Below, in pieces: positions 26,813 through 36,939 of a stretch of DNA of 64,000 bases. The translations under genes were made by a program, and so were the position numbers. Under the pieces are notes generated by a model. That model did not search any database and had not been told where the DNA came from. It saw only the letters and a program-made list of their open reading frames with translations. Origin of the DNA: Candidatus Bathyarchaeota archaeon (GTDB taxonomy: Archaea; Thermoproteota; Bathyarchaeia; 40CM-2-53-6; JALHTG01); NCBI GenBank assembly GCA_022865705.1, contig JALHTG010000011.1, forward strand, positions 1 to 64,000, given 5' to 3'. Position 1 is the stretch's first letter; every line of letters begins with the position of its first letter.

Positions 26813-29554
26813 TCAACTGCTCGTTCTTGCTTTCTTCTCTGTGTACGCCTTCCATGTCACTAATGCTACAGCAATAGTCAGAGGAAAAGAGAACAGGAAT
26901 ATCCAATCGGACAGCCCTATCCCTGTTGTCCCAAAGATTCCTTGGAGCAAAGGAACATGGACTATCAATGCGGTACCTGCAACTTGTCCCGCGATACCCA
27001 GCCAGATCCACCTGCTGCTCCATAGATCATCTTTTGAGATCGATGGACGATTTGCCCGTAAAGACAATACGGAACCTACCTGGGCGATGACTATTCCGGC
27101 GAAGGCCATGGTCGTTCCCTTGACATACAACAGGTCGGACGATGCAAGTTGAAGGCCCCAAGTCCATCCTCCAGCCGCCCAAGTCATGAAACAACCAGCC
27201 AAGGACGCTGACGACGCAAACGCGCCGAGACATATGGATTTCAATATGGTCGAACCGTTGAAGAGTCTTTCATTTCTGCTTCTCGGAGGACGCATCATGA
27301 TTCCAGGCTCAGGTGGTTCCAGTCCCAGAGCCAGGGATGGAAGGACATCTATGCCCAGATCTATGGCGAGCACTTGCACAGCGAGAAGAGGAAGAGGAAC
27401 TCCAAGAAGAACGTACACGATGTAGGCGGCAAGCTCTGCCCAATTATGCGCAAAAACGTATGCCACGAATCTTCGGATATTGTCGAATATGGCTCGTCCA
27501 CTTTCCACTGCCCTGACAATAGAGGCAAAGCTATCATCGAGCAATACCATGTCTGAAGACTCTCTTGCCACATCTGTTCCACCGAGACCCATTGCCACCC
27601 CAATATCCGCCTCTTTGAGAGACGGAGCGTCATTAGCTCCATCTCCAGTGACCGCCACCACTTCTCCGAGCGCTTTGAGCAACCTCACGATTCTCAATTT
27701 GTGTTCTGGAGCAACTCGTGCGAAGATGACATCCCTCTTTTGCAGCTGCAACCCTAATTCTGAATCGCTCATTTTCTCTATGTCAATACCTCTAACTATT
27801 GTGGAATCTTGGGATTCAGCAATCCCAACTTGAAGAGCAACAGCTCTTGCAGTCGGCCCATAGTCTCCAGTAAGCATGATGATTCGTATTCCTGCGCGTT
27901 TTGCTTTCTGAACGGCTTCTTGTACTTCAGGTCGAGGTGGATCCTGCAAGCCGACAAGACCAAGAAGAATCAGATCTTTCTCAACGTTCTCAGAGCGAGA
28001 CTCTTGACTAGCTTTCATCTTCCTGTACGCTATCGCAATTACACGCAATCCTTGATCGCCAAATTCACGTACCTTATCTCCTATCTCCGCAAGATTCTCT
28101 GGAAACATCTCCCGTATTCCACCAGGAGTTTCGAGTCGATTTGAGACAGACATTATGCTTCTAGGCGCCCCCTTCACATAGGCGATCGCAGCTGCGTGTC
28201 CGGCATGAACCGACGTCATTCGCTTTCTGTTCGAATCGAAGGGAAGCAACGATAGCCTTGGTCTTGTGACAAGCAACTGCTCCAGGTTAATGTCCTTCTT
28301 CAATGCCAAAACCAGAAGAGCTGCATCCGTGGGATCTCCGATTGCACTCCAGAGATTCCTCTCATCAGATGGAGCCATAATTCTGGAGTTATTGCAGAGA
28401 GCCCCTGCCTCAATCAATCGCTCGAGTCTTGCATTCTCTTCTTTCCCTAGAATCCTACCGTTGACAGAGAATCCGCCGATTGGATCATATCCAATACCGG
28501 ATACGTCCACATCTAAGTTGGGCATCCATATCTTCTTGGCAGTCATCTCTCCCTTGGTGATTGTACCAGTTTTGTCTGTGCAGATCACAGTTGTACTTCC
28601 AAGTGTCTGAACAGCTGAAAGACGTTTCACAAGAACCTGTTGCCTCGACATCCTCAGAACGCTTAACGCAAGAGAAGTGGAAACGGTCACTTGGAGGCCT
28701 TCCGGGACGCAAGCGACCATCACTCCTATCATAAAGAGAACTGCTTCGTGAAATCGAAGATTCAGGAACACAGACCCGATTGCGAAAAAGAACACGCCAA
28801 CTCCGATGGCGGCAACGAAGTCAAGTCTAGCCAAGTGAGCAATTTGCTTCTGAAGAGGACTTGCGGGGGTTTCTATTTCCTGGGTTAGGCCGGCGATTCT
28901 TCCAAACCTGGTATTCATCCCAGTTCGCATAACTACGGCTCTACCAGTCCCACGGGCTACGCTCGTACTCATGAAAACCAGATTGGTAGCCTCAAACTCT
29001 GATCTGGCGCTTCGTGAAGGTACGTCGAGGCTTCTGGGCTGAGGCTCAGATTCTCCAGTGAGCGGAACGTTGTTAGTCCAAAGCTCGAAGGCCTCGAACA
29101 GTCGAGCATCGGCAGGGACTCTGTCTCCCTCCTCAAGGAAGACTACGTCCCCAGGCACAACCTCTTCAACAGGGATCCTTCCCAGTTCCCGGTCTCGCAA
29201 CACCTTCGCGTATTGAGGGACCCAACGCTTCAACGCCTCCATCGCCCTCTCAGCTCGCCATTCCTGGACGAACCCCAATATCGTGTTGATCACCACGACC
29301 AGTGCAACGATGAGGCTCAGCGAGTACATTTCTGCTACAGCGGCGAGCACACTGGCTGCAAGCAGCAGTATACCAAAGGGATCTCTGAATTGAACGAGAA
29401 GCTTCTTGCCCATTGGGTCCTTCCTGTGCTCAGCTATGACGTTCTTGCCGTGCCTTTCCAGTCGGTTCTTTGCCTCATCTGAGCTCAGACCTTGCGGTGA
29501 ACTACGTAGACGTCGAAATATGTCGTCGATTGATTCATAGAGATACTCCTCCAC
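26813..29554 (-). CDS. P2-type cation-transporting P-type ATPase
   Basis: VPLTGES, CVPEGLQVTV, DKTGTITKGE, TGDGANDAPSLKEADIGVAMG. Confidence 0.93.
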   Translation of the reverse strand: MEEYLYESIDDIFRRLRSSPQGLSSDEAKNRLERHGKNVIAEHRKDPMGKKLLVQFRDPFGILLLAASVLAAVAEMYSLSLIVALVVVINTILGFVQEWRAERAMEALKRWVPQYAKVLRDRELGRIPVEEVVPGDVVFLEEGDRVPADARLFEAFELWTNNVPLTGESEPQPRSLDVPSRSARSEFEATNLVFMSTSVARGTGRAVVMRTGMNTRFGRIAGLTQEIETPASPLQKQIAHLARLDFVAAIGVGVFFFAIGSVFLNLRFHEAVLFMIGVMVACVPEGLQVTVSTSLALSVLRMSRQQVLVKRLSAVQTLGSTTVICTDKTGTITKGEMTAKKIWMPNLDVDVSGIGYDPIGGFSVNGRILGKEENARLERLIEAGALCNNSRIMAPSDERNLWSAIGDPTDAALLVLALKKDINLEQLLVTRPRLSLLPFDSNRKRMTSVHAGHAAAIAYVKGAPRSIMSVSNRLETPGGIREMFPENLAEIGDKVREFGDQGLRVIAIAYRKMKASQESRSENVEKDLILLGLVGLQDPPRPEVQEAVQKAKRAGIRIIMLTGDYGPTARAVALQVGIAESQDSTIVRGIDIEKMSDSELGLQLQKRDVIFARVAPEHKLRIVRLLKALGEVVAVTGDGANDAPSLKEADIGVAMGLGGTDVARESSDMVLLDDSFASIVRAVESGRAIFDNIRRFVAYVFAHNWAELAAYIVYVLLGVPLPLLAVQVLAIDLGIDVLPSLALGLEPPEPGIMMRPPRSRNERLFNGSTILKSICLGAFASSASLAGCFMTWAAGGWTWGLQLASSDLLYVKGTTMAFAGIVIAQVGSVLSLRANRPSISKDDLWSSRWIWLGIAGQVAGTALIVHVPLLQGIFGTTGIGLSDWIFLFSFPLTIAVALVTWKAYTEKKARTSS

Positions 29555-29889
29555 AAAACCTCACCTCAGTTCAGCAAATCCCGAAAAGGCGTTAGTGACA
29601 CTGTAGAGTATGGACCTGAAACAGTAAGCCAGAAAGGCCGGAAGCACTGTGACTGTTCAAGTAAGCGTTGCCTCGAGATTCGAGTGGTCGTGCTCCCTCC
29701 CTATAAGGGTTGGACGAATTCCTCACGTACACTAGGAGAACCATTGGTCTAGTCTTACCAGAAGCTCACTGTGGGATCCAATGTTTCCTCGCAAGAGACA
29801 ATAGGTTCAAACCTTTAATCCGGGATAACGCGCCGCCCACATGCCCGTCACGAGGTGTTTGAAATGGTGTCCACGTGCGATTGGATTTT

Positions 29890-30132
29890 TCACACTTTGG
29901 CGTAGGCTGCTTCAAAGCCGTGCTCTTCTCTGAACTGCATCCTGTAGAATGAGCTGTACAGTCCGCCTTTCTTCATAAGTTCCGAATGTGTTCCACTTTC
30001 AACCATTTTTCCTTGGTCTATCACTATTATCTCGTCGCAGAGTCTGATAGTTGAGAGCCTGTGAGCAATTATTATGGCTAATCTGTTTTCAAGAAGCCTC
30101 CTCAATGCGTTCTGAATGACAAGCGCGCGCAC
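29890..30132 (-). pseudogene. C-terminal fragment of an ABC transporter ATPase
   Basis: LVIQNALRRLLENRLAIIIAHRLSTIRLCDEIIVIDQGKMVESGTHSELMKKGGLYSSFYRMQF; Walker A, signature and Walker B absent; starts at GCGCGCGC. Confidence 0.88.
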
Positions 30133-30213
30133 GTTATCCCAGACCTCTTAAAGAGCGGCTGGCGCGCCCTAGTAGTAGGTTTCAAAACGAAAACTAGGAT
30201 TGAGCGCAAGCAC

Positions 30214-31434
30214 CTAAGCCTTGTTCACTTTGAGGCCTGAGCGAATTGCTTCTTGAATTCTGTCCATAGCCTTCCCAATCCTTTCCATTGAGTTCGCGTA
30301 GGAAAACCGAACATATCCTTCTCCTAGTGGACCAAAGGCGCTTCCTGGAACTGTAGACACCTTTGCGCGATCGAGCAGAGCCATAGCAAAGTCGAATGAT
30401 GAAAGCCCGAATTTCTGGATGTTGGGAAACGCGTAGAAAGCTCCTTCTGGCACCACACACGTGAAGCCAGGGATTTGTCGAAGCCTCTCAAGAAGGAAGT
30501 CTCTTCTACGCAGGTACTCCTCACGCATTTGCCGGACCGAATCTTGGGGGCCTCTCAATGCCTCTATGCCAGCTATCTGCGAGATCGAGCTCGCACACGT
30601 GTTAAGCCCAGTGTTCAGCTTGATCATCTGGCTGATTACTTCACTCGGCCCGCCGGCATATCCAAGCCTCCAACCTGTCATCGCATACGTCTTCGAAAAC
30701 GCGTTCACCGTGACGACTCTGTTCGCCATACCTGGCAGCGCGCCTATGCTCTGATGTACCGCGTTTCCGTAGATGATCTTCTCGTAGACCTCATCAGAAA
30801 TAACCATGAGGTCATATTCCTCAGCGATTGAGGCGATCTCCTGCAAATGCCTGATATCGAGAACTGATCCCGTAGGGTTGCTCGGCGTGCAGACTATGAT
30901 TGCCTTTGCCTTCGGGCTAATCTTTCCCCTGAGTTCTTCCGGATCTGACTTGAAGGAATTTCTTTCCCTCAAGGGATATCGAACCGGAACGCCTTGTGCA
31001 AGCCCTATTAGTACTTCATAGTTGGCCCACCCTGGATCAGGTACGAGAACTTCATCGCCAGGATCAATGATTGTCATAAGCGCTAAGTTGAGAGAATTCA
31101 CTGCGCCGGCGGAAACTACAATCTGCGTCTTAGCATCATACTCCAAGGAATTGTCAACACGAAACTTTCGCGAGATTTCCTCTCGCAACTCCAAAACTCC
31201 GGCGCTCGACGTATAGTGTGTTTCTCCCTTATTCAAGGCCCGAACAGCGGCTGCCCTAATGTGTTCAGGCGTATCAAAATCAGGCTCCCCCACCTCAAGC
31301 CTGATTACGTCACTGACCCTTTGCGCCTTCTCAAAAATGACGCGAATACCCGAGATTGGCGTTTCCTTCGCTCGCTCAGAAACGAAAGACCTCATGTCTA
31401 CCACGCTTCCCTGATAGAAGCGGTAGAATATCAA
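30214..31434 (-). CDS. PLP-dependent aminotransferase class I/II (aspartate aminotransferase-like)
   Basis: PGWANYE, IIVCTPSNPTGS, VNAFSKTYAMTGWRLGY. Confidence 0.92.
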   Translation of the reverse strand: MIFYRFYQGSVVDMRSFVSERAKETPISGIRVIFEKAQRVSDVIRLEVGEPDFDTPEHIRAAAVRALNKGETHYTSSAGVLELREEISRKFRVDNSLEYDAKTQIVVSAGAVNSLNLALMTIIDPGDEVLVPDPGWANYEVLIGLAQGVPVRYPLRERNSFKSDPEELRGKISPKAKAIIVCTPSNPTGSVLDIRHLQEIASIAEEYDLMVISDEVYEKIIYGNAVHQSIGALPGMANRVVTVNAFSKTYAMTGWRLGYAGGPSEVISQMIKLNTGLNTCASSISQIAGIEALRGPQDSVRQMREEYLRRRDFLLERLRQIPGFTCVVPEGAFYAFPNIQKFGLSSFDFAMALLDRAKVSTVPGSAFGPLGEGYVRFSYANSMERIGKAMDRIQEAIRSGLKVNKA

Positions 31435-31728
31435 TCAGTCCTAATAACAGTTGACGCGCCCGCCTTTGATCGCGGGTCCGCGGATTCCATTCTTCATTCG
31501 GTTTCGGCGGCTAAAACGCGCGCGTTTTCTGCACCTCCAATGTGTCCACGGCCCATTGTTCCGAAATATCTCACTTTTTCTCCCCTTACGTTAGGAAACA
31601 GAATTGTGCGTGTAGTGTGACGGTGCGCACGCGAAGTAACAATTGTGTGTGCGCACTACCTGACGCACGGTGGCCTAAAACATTAATAGTGCTAGCCTCT
31701 GACCCTCCTTCTCAGGAGGACGGACACA

Positions 31729-31977
31729 ATGGTCGAGGCAATCGTACTCATGAACTTTCTTGGCGGAACAGCCCAAAACATGGAATGGTACAAGAGCGTA
31801 AAGAAGCAGTTGTTGGGGATCCCAGGAGTTGTCGAAGTGTTCGGGGTTCTTGGGGGCTACGATATGGTAGCTAGAATCCGAGCCAAAGACCTAGATGAAC
31901 TGACAACAATCGTCACAGACAAATTGCGTTCAAACCCAGGAGTCGAATCCAGTCAAACTCTCATAGTCATCTTCTGA
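31729..31977 (+). CDS. Stand-alone Lrp/AsnC RAM ligand-binding domain protein
   Basis: EAIVLMNFLGG…IPGVVEVFGVLGGYDMVARIRAKDLDELTTIVTDKLRSNPGV. Confidence 0.85.
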   Translation: MVEAIVLMNFLGGTAQNMEWYKSVKKQLLGIPGVVEVFGVLGGYDMVARIRAKDLDELTTIVTDKLRSNPGVESSQTLIVIF

Positions 31978-32005
31978 CTTTCTTCCATAGACTTCTGTGA
32001 AAGAT

Positions 32006-32027
32006 GATAGATTTCTATCAATCTATC
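32006..32027. terminator. Hairpin GATAGATT-tctatc-AATCTATC downstream of the RAM gene
   Basis: Perfect 8-bp inverted repeat with 6-nt loop 29 bp after the stop codon. Confidence 0.35.
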
Positions 32028-32058
32028 TGTGTAGTGACAGTGATGCTGCGATAGGGCA

Positions 32059-32238
32059 GTGGAAGAAAGAGAGGGCTTAGCGCGCGAGATCTTTGTGACT
32101 TGCACACACTCATGTCCGCTATGTAACACGTTGGTACGCAACTCTGAATTGGATGCATGTCAAGAGTGGCGCGCGCGATTTCGTTCCAGCCTTCAAATCT
32201 CTCGTCTTGAGCTGGACTTTGACTGCTCGTCGCCTTGA
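32059..32238 (+). CDS. Possible 59-aa zinc-finger-like ORF (GTG start) …EIFVTCTHSCPLCNTLVRNSELDACQEWRARF…
   Basis: Cys-rich CTHSCPLC…C segment; overlaps the GNAT gene end on the other strand. Confidence 0.3.
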   Translation: MEEREGLAREIFVTCTHSCPLCNTLVRNSELDACQEWRARFRSSLQISRLELDFDCSSP

Positions 32239-32762
32239 CAGATTTCCGAAGGCTTCTTGTGGAATTTGGATAGGGGCCCTAGGGTCTTTCGCAGTAGAAT
32301 TTCCGAATGGCCGTTGACGACGAAATCTTTCAATTCACCCACCTTTGTGTACCTCAGCTTTCGATACAGTTTCCTTGCCTTTTTGTTGAACGAAGAGACG
32401 CAGATGAAAACGTTCGGAGTCTCCTTGAATATTCGTTCTTCGGCAAATCGCATCATGACCGTGCCAATTCCGGAGCTCCGATGCCCTGGTTCAACGTAGA
32501 TGGATTGGACATAGCCTTTGAATGTTCCGACCATTTGCAGGATCATGAAGGCAATGATCTTCTCATTTTCAACAGCGGTGTATACCTCTTTCAGGGGATC
32601 TTGTAGGTTCTTCAAGGAATCCGCGAATGTCCGTCGCAATGTGATCCAAGGTTCCGATTTGGACATCATGAGGGCGCACTGCTTGAAATCAGCCGGAGAA
32701 GTAGTTCGTTTGATCTGCAAACTGAGCTGCTCACCAACCTTTTTCCTTATGTGTCTTCTCAT
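32193..32762 (-). CDS. GNAT family N-acetyltransferase
   Basis: VQSIYVEPGHRSSGIGTVMMRFAEERIF. Confidence 0.85.
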   Translation of the reverse strand: MRRHIRKKVGEQLSLQIKRTTSPADFKQCALMMSKSEPWITLRRTFADSLKNLQDPLKEVYTAVENEKIIAFMILQMVGTFKGYVQSIYVEPGHRSSGIGTVMMRFAEERIFKETPNVFICVSSFNKKARKLYRKLRYTKVGELKDFVVNGHSEILLRKTLGPLSKFHKKPSEICQGDEQSKSSSRREI

Positions 32763-32867
32763 ATTTCTCTAGAGCGACGCACGCGTCGTGGAGCGCGTAC
32801 CCAGACTTACTCTCCAGAACGTTTTCAATCTTCTCGTGTAGTAAGGATGCCGTGCGATCTGGTTGAG

Positions 32868-33150
32868 ATGAGCTACGTAGTTGGCGTGGATGTTGGTGGA
32901 ACCAAGACCCGGGTCGGGTTGGGAAACTCGAGAGGCAGAATGGTTTCTCGGTTGAACGAGAGAACAGACAAGTCCTCCGGTCCCACAGGGATAAGCAGGC
33001 AGGTAATTCGTGTGATTCGCTCGCGTGTCTCCGGATAGAATCCGTTGTATTGGAGTGGGATCTGCTGGTCCTCTGGATCTGAAGGATGGCTCAATCGTCC
33101 ATTCTGCCAATCTTGGCTTTGACAGGGTCCCATTGATCAGACCCTTGCGT
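32868..33150 (+). pseudogene. N-terminal fragment of a ROK family/ASKHA sugar kinase, frameshifted and 3'-truncated
   Basis: MSYVVGVDVGGTKTRVGLGNSRGRM…(frameshift near 33025)…RIRCIGVGSAGPLDLKDGSIVHSANLGFDRVPLIRPL then break. Confidence 0.8.
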
Positions 33151-33153
33151 GCG

Positions 33154-33531
33154 CTAAGCCGCCTTGACGCTCAGCCCGAGTCCCTTGTTCTGATGAGAAG
33201 ATGCAACCACAAGAGGCTCCACTACTGCCACTCGCTCATCGCCGTCTCGATCATCAACGATCAACCCTACCAATCCAACAACCTCGCCATTGACCTCCAC
33301 AACCCAGATACGCTCCGGGCCAACACGGGCAAGATGCTTGTCAAAAAAGAGGCCTGGGTCCACACCGCCGATACTAGGATCACCATAGATGTCACGGTGA
33401 TGTTGAGTCAGTTCTACCCACAATTCCCGGCAGCGGTCAAGGTCACGAGAAGCATATCTACGAATATGAGCGCTCATCTCGCCTCGCCTCCATCGTTTCA
33501 CCAACACACGCTTTGGGCGGTTCACCATCAT
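33154..33531 (-). pseudogene. GNAT acetyltransferase truncated at its C-terminus
   Basis: RRYASRDLDRCRELWVELTQHHRDIY…VVGLVGLIVDD…VEPLVVASSHQNKGLGLSVKAA* with the acetyl-CoA helix cut off at TAGCGCACGC. Confidence 0.7.
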
Positions 33532-33911
33532 ACATATGGTTTAGGTCTAGCCAAGAACGTTCTCATACAACAAAGGTTAGCGCGTATAAGCTCATCCTCA
33601 AATCAATGCGCTCTTACCGTTATGCCGATATGCAACATCGGTCCACGGTAGGGTGAAGCAAAGCTTAGCTCGTCCTAGAAGGGATCGGTTGTGAATCAAT
33701 CTGGAGCCTCCTATGAGAAATCGATGGAGAGATTTGTCAAAGCGCGCGCGACTGCCTTTCGACTGAAGCGAACTAGCTTGCAAGTATTCCTTTGTCTACA
33801 AGAAGCAATACTATCTGGAAACGATTTTGGATTGCACTGCAGTGAATGGTTCTTCTTGCCATGATGAGGGGACACATGTTTTCGCTTCTGATAAGATCAC
33901 CTCAGGTGTTC

Positions 33912-34409
33912 TCACCGTTTCCTGGCGAATCCGAGGATCACCATTGCTCCACCGAGCAGTAGAACCAAACCTGCGAACCAGCCTACTCCTCCTCCGCCGC
34001 TAAACTCCAGCTTCACGCTGACATCAAATGGCCAACTAGCTGAACCAGCAGTTGGCACGAGTACCAAGTAGTAGACACCGTCAGTCTGAATCTTCTTGGT
34101 TATCCTGCCTTGGTAACCATACGCATCCGCTGCAAGATCTGTAGTTGGGATCTCCTGGCCGCTTTTCCACTTATTGTACCAAGATTCCGTTGTCAAAACC
34201 ATGCGGAGTTCGCCTTTCGGCTGATGACAGGTGAACTCAGCACTGAACTCGTCTCCCACTCTCAGATTGTTCTGGAACGCACAGTATCCATCTGTCTTCT
34301 CAATGGACACATCCTGAACTCGCACATCGTGAGTACCTCCAGTTGTGACTGCAAGAAGCAAACCAACGATCAGCATGATTGGGCCTGCGAAAACAAGATT
34401 TTTCTTCAA
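33912..34409 (-). CDS. Small membrane/exported protein with N- and C-terminal TM segments
   Basis: N-terminal hydrophobic segment, C-terminal GWFAGLVLLLGGAMVILGFARKR. Confidence 0.65.
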   Translation of the reverse strand: MKKNLVFAGPIMLIVGLLLAVTTGGTHDVRVQDVSIEKTDGYCAFQNNLRVGDEFSAEFTCHQPKGELRMVLTTESWYNKWKSGQEIPTTDLAADAYGYQGRITKKIQTDGVYYLVLVPTAGSASWPFDVSVKLEFSGGGGVGWFAGLVLLLGGAMVILGFARKR

Positions 34410-34579
34410 TTCGGATCAGCAATACATACCGCATCGAGTTCTAATAACGTCTTTCCGTTGTGCGCACTCTCGCGACATGAGAACGGTAGAATGTTGGTGT
34501 GAGCAGGTTGGCGCGTGCACATATACAGACTCATATTCTGTAGTGCGCACCAAAGCTGGAAAGTGCACGAGCTATTGGT

Positions 34580-35563
34580 CTATTTGAACTTCCCTTCAGG
34601 TATCTTGATCGCAAAACGGCATCGCAGGTCCCCGCCGAGGGCATTCTCCAAGACCTCGACTTCGACCTGCTCATCGAAGATCACGTCAAACAGCAACTTC
34701 TCGAAGCCTCCGCTGCAGTAGCACCAAGTGGGGGAGATCTCTGGTTTTCCTTCCAATACGGATGCCCTCACAAGGGGACAGTGGCAGGCATAGTACCTCT
34801 TCATCCGAGGGTCAGTTTCGTTCAGGTAGTCCTCAGGAGCGTAAGGAAACTTGGTCACATAGATTTTGTCACCGGACCGGACCCCAGAGAGTACCTCTTG
34901 GTTGCCCCTGACGAATTCAACGACCTGAGGTGTGATCTTCTGCTCAAAGAAGAGCCTCCCCTCTGCCATGAGTTCCTCCAGCTCGGCAACCGCCCTTCTG
35001 TGCAAGTCTCTAAGGAACTCGTCAATGCTTTTAGCCTCCAGGAACCTATCCCTGTGCTCCCTTAAGCTCTCAGGAGGTATCTTGTGCATGTTGCCCGCGA
35101 GGACTTTCCTACACATCTCGCGGGAGAGTTCACCTTCGAGCCTCTCCATCACGCATCTCGTGATGAGGGGATACTTCTCCGGAGGCGATCCAAGGGGAGG
35201 CATCTCGACGCCGTCGAAGATCTTCCTCCTCGTCTCCTCTCCAACCATGGCCGCAACCCTGTCGGAGAGGGTTGGCAGAACATTCCTGGCTCCTAGGATC
35301 GACGCGAAGTAGATATAGAAATCGTTCTTTTTCGTCACATGGCTGTAACGGGCCAGCGCCAACAGCCGATCCATCGAGTTCTTTCCCTGAGATATCAAGG
35401 CCGAAACATATTCCTTCACGTCCCCAACCGCGGCAGACTCGAAGGTCTTCTCATTCTTCCTCAGATGCTCCTCGAATTCGAGGATCGCTGTGACAGCTGA
35501 CTCAATGGTTTTCTCGTCGAGTTTGCGTTCTAAGCAATAATCTCTGAACTCTTTCTCCTGCAC
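34580..35563 (-). CDS. Conserved protein of unknown function (DUF6144-like)
   Basis: CHCPLVRASVLEGKPEISPTWCYCSGGFEKLLFD motif. Confidence 0.55.
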   Translation of the reverse strand: MQEKEFRDYCLERKLDEKTIESAVTAILEFEEHLRKNEKTFESAAVGDVKEYVSALISQGKNSMDRLLALARYSHVTKKNDFYIYFASILGARNVLPTLSDRVAAMVGEETRRKIFDGVEMPPLGSPPEKYPLITRCVMERLEGELSREMCRKVLAGNMHKIPPESLREHRDRFLEAKSIDEFLRDLHRRAVAELEELMAEGRLFFEQKITPQVVEFVRGNQEVLSGVRSGDKIYVTKFPYAPEDYLNETDPRMKRYYACHCPLVRASVLEGKPEISPTWCYCSGGFEKLLFDVIFDEQVEVEVLENALGGDLRCRFAIKIPEGKFK

Positions 35564-35708
35564 GCTTCATCACTTTTTGCGTGTTCACAAAAATGGCTTG
35601 TATTAAACAATTTGGGGCGGGCGATTTCTCGGCAAAGTGAAAAGAAGAGGGAACATTCCTCTGCTTTTATCTGCCGGTATGCAGTAGAGGATGAAATCGT
35701 TTTATGGG

Positions 35709-36707
35709 GATCGTATCATGTTTCTTCACCGGTCTGAAGGTATGAAGATCAGAGAGCTAAGACTGGGAGACTTGGAGCCTGAAAGATTCATAGAGCGGAA
35801 GGTGGAGGAAATCAAATCAATTGTTGGAAGAGCTTCGGCTCTGAACGCGTTGTCCGGTGGCGTAGATTCCTCCACAGTGACCATTCTTGGACATAGAGCC
35901 CTCGGTGACAGACTGAAGACCTATTTCATCGACAATGGTTTGATGAGGGAGGGAGAGCCTGAGCGTGTGGTTTCGATATTCGAGAATCTAGGAGTAAGGG
36001 TAGAGCTGGTACAGGCTAAGGAACACTTCTTTTCCGTTTTGAAAGGAATAAGGGATCCTGAAGAAAAAAGGGAAGCGATCACTCAGGCGTTCTATGGAGA
36101 CATTTTCAGCAGGATAGTAAGAGAGAGCGGCATACAATACTTGCTGCAGGGAACGAATTACACAGACATAGAGGAGACTGTTGCCGGGATAAAGAGACAA
36201 CATAATGTTCTTGACCAACTTGGAATTGACACAAAAGAGAGATACGGCTACAGGGTCATAGAGCCGCTAGTTGAACTTAGAAAACCAGCAGTAAGAGAGA
36301 TCGCGAAAGCTCTAGGCTTGCCAGAGGGGATATACAGCAGGCCTCCGTTCCCGGGTCCCGCTTTAGCAGCAAGGATAATCGGCGAAGTCACGCCTGACAA
36401 AGTGGAGACTGTGAGGAAAGCAACTCAGATAGTTGAAGAAGAGTTGTCCGGCATGGATGCTTTCCAGTTCCTTGCAGTCCTGCATGAAGATAGAGTCACG
36501 GGAGTAAGAGAAGGAAGAAGGGATTATGGGCAACAGATTGAGGTGAGGTGCTGGGATAGCACAGACGCGAAGACAGCGTCCCCGACGAGACTCCCTCACG
36601 AGATCCTGGATAGGCTTGCGGGCAGGATAACTGAAGAAGTGCCGGGCATAGTGAGCGTGACATACAACATAACGAAGAAGCCTCCTTCAACCATGGAAGC
36701 CATCTAA
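35709..36707 (+). CDS. guaAB: GMP synthase ATP-pyrophosphatase subunit (ORF track start 35691)
   Basis: ALSGGVDSST, GTNYTDIEE, RPPFPGPALAARIIGEVT, conserved C-terminus. Confidence 0.9.
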   Translation, partial: DRIMFLHRSEGMKIRELRLGDLEPERFIERKVEEIKSIVGRASALNALSGGVDSSTVTILGHRALGDRLKTYFIDNGLMREGEPERVVSIFENLGVRVELVQAKEHFFSVLKGIRDPEEKREAITQAFYGDIFSRIVRESGIQYLLQGTNYTDIEETVAGIKRQHNVLDQLGIDTKERYGYRVIEPLVELRKPAVREIAKALGLPEGIYSRPPFPGPALAARIIGEVTPDKVETVRKATQIVEEELSGMDAFQFLAVLHEDRVTGVREGRRDYGQQIEVRCWDSTDAKTASPTRLPHEILDRLAGRITEEVPGIVSVTYNITKKPPSTMEAI

Positions 36708-36939
36708 CCAAACAGTGCGAGCTAAAGGTGTGATGTGCGCACGCTATCTTCCAACGAACTCCGCTGATCGCATCAGGCGTCCTCTTCGTTGGCTCACTGG
36801 GCACGAATTCGTTGACTATATCTCACCTGAGATTTCCAACCAAGGCGCTTAACGCAAGAAATAGGCTTCTCGAAAACCAGCACTCCAGTAGTCGTGCTCC
36901 AGAGATGACATCTCTTCAGAAAGAAGACCGAGACATGCA

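Noticed and set aside
34430-34560. GCGCGTGC/GTGCGCAC cluster as an intrinsic transcription terminator
   Set aside because: No stem-loop with adequate loop or U-tract; motif also occurs in promoter regions and at gene breakpoints.
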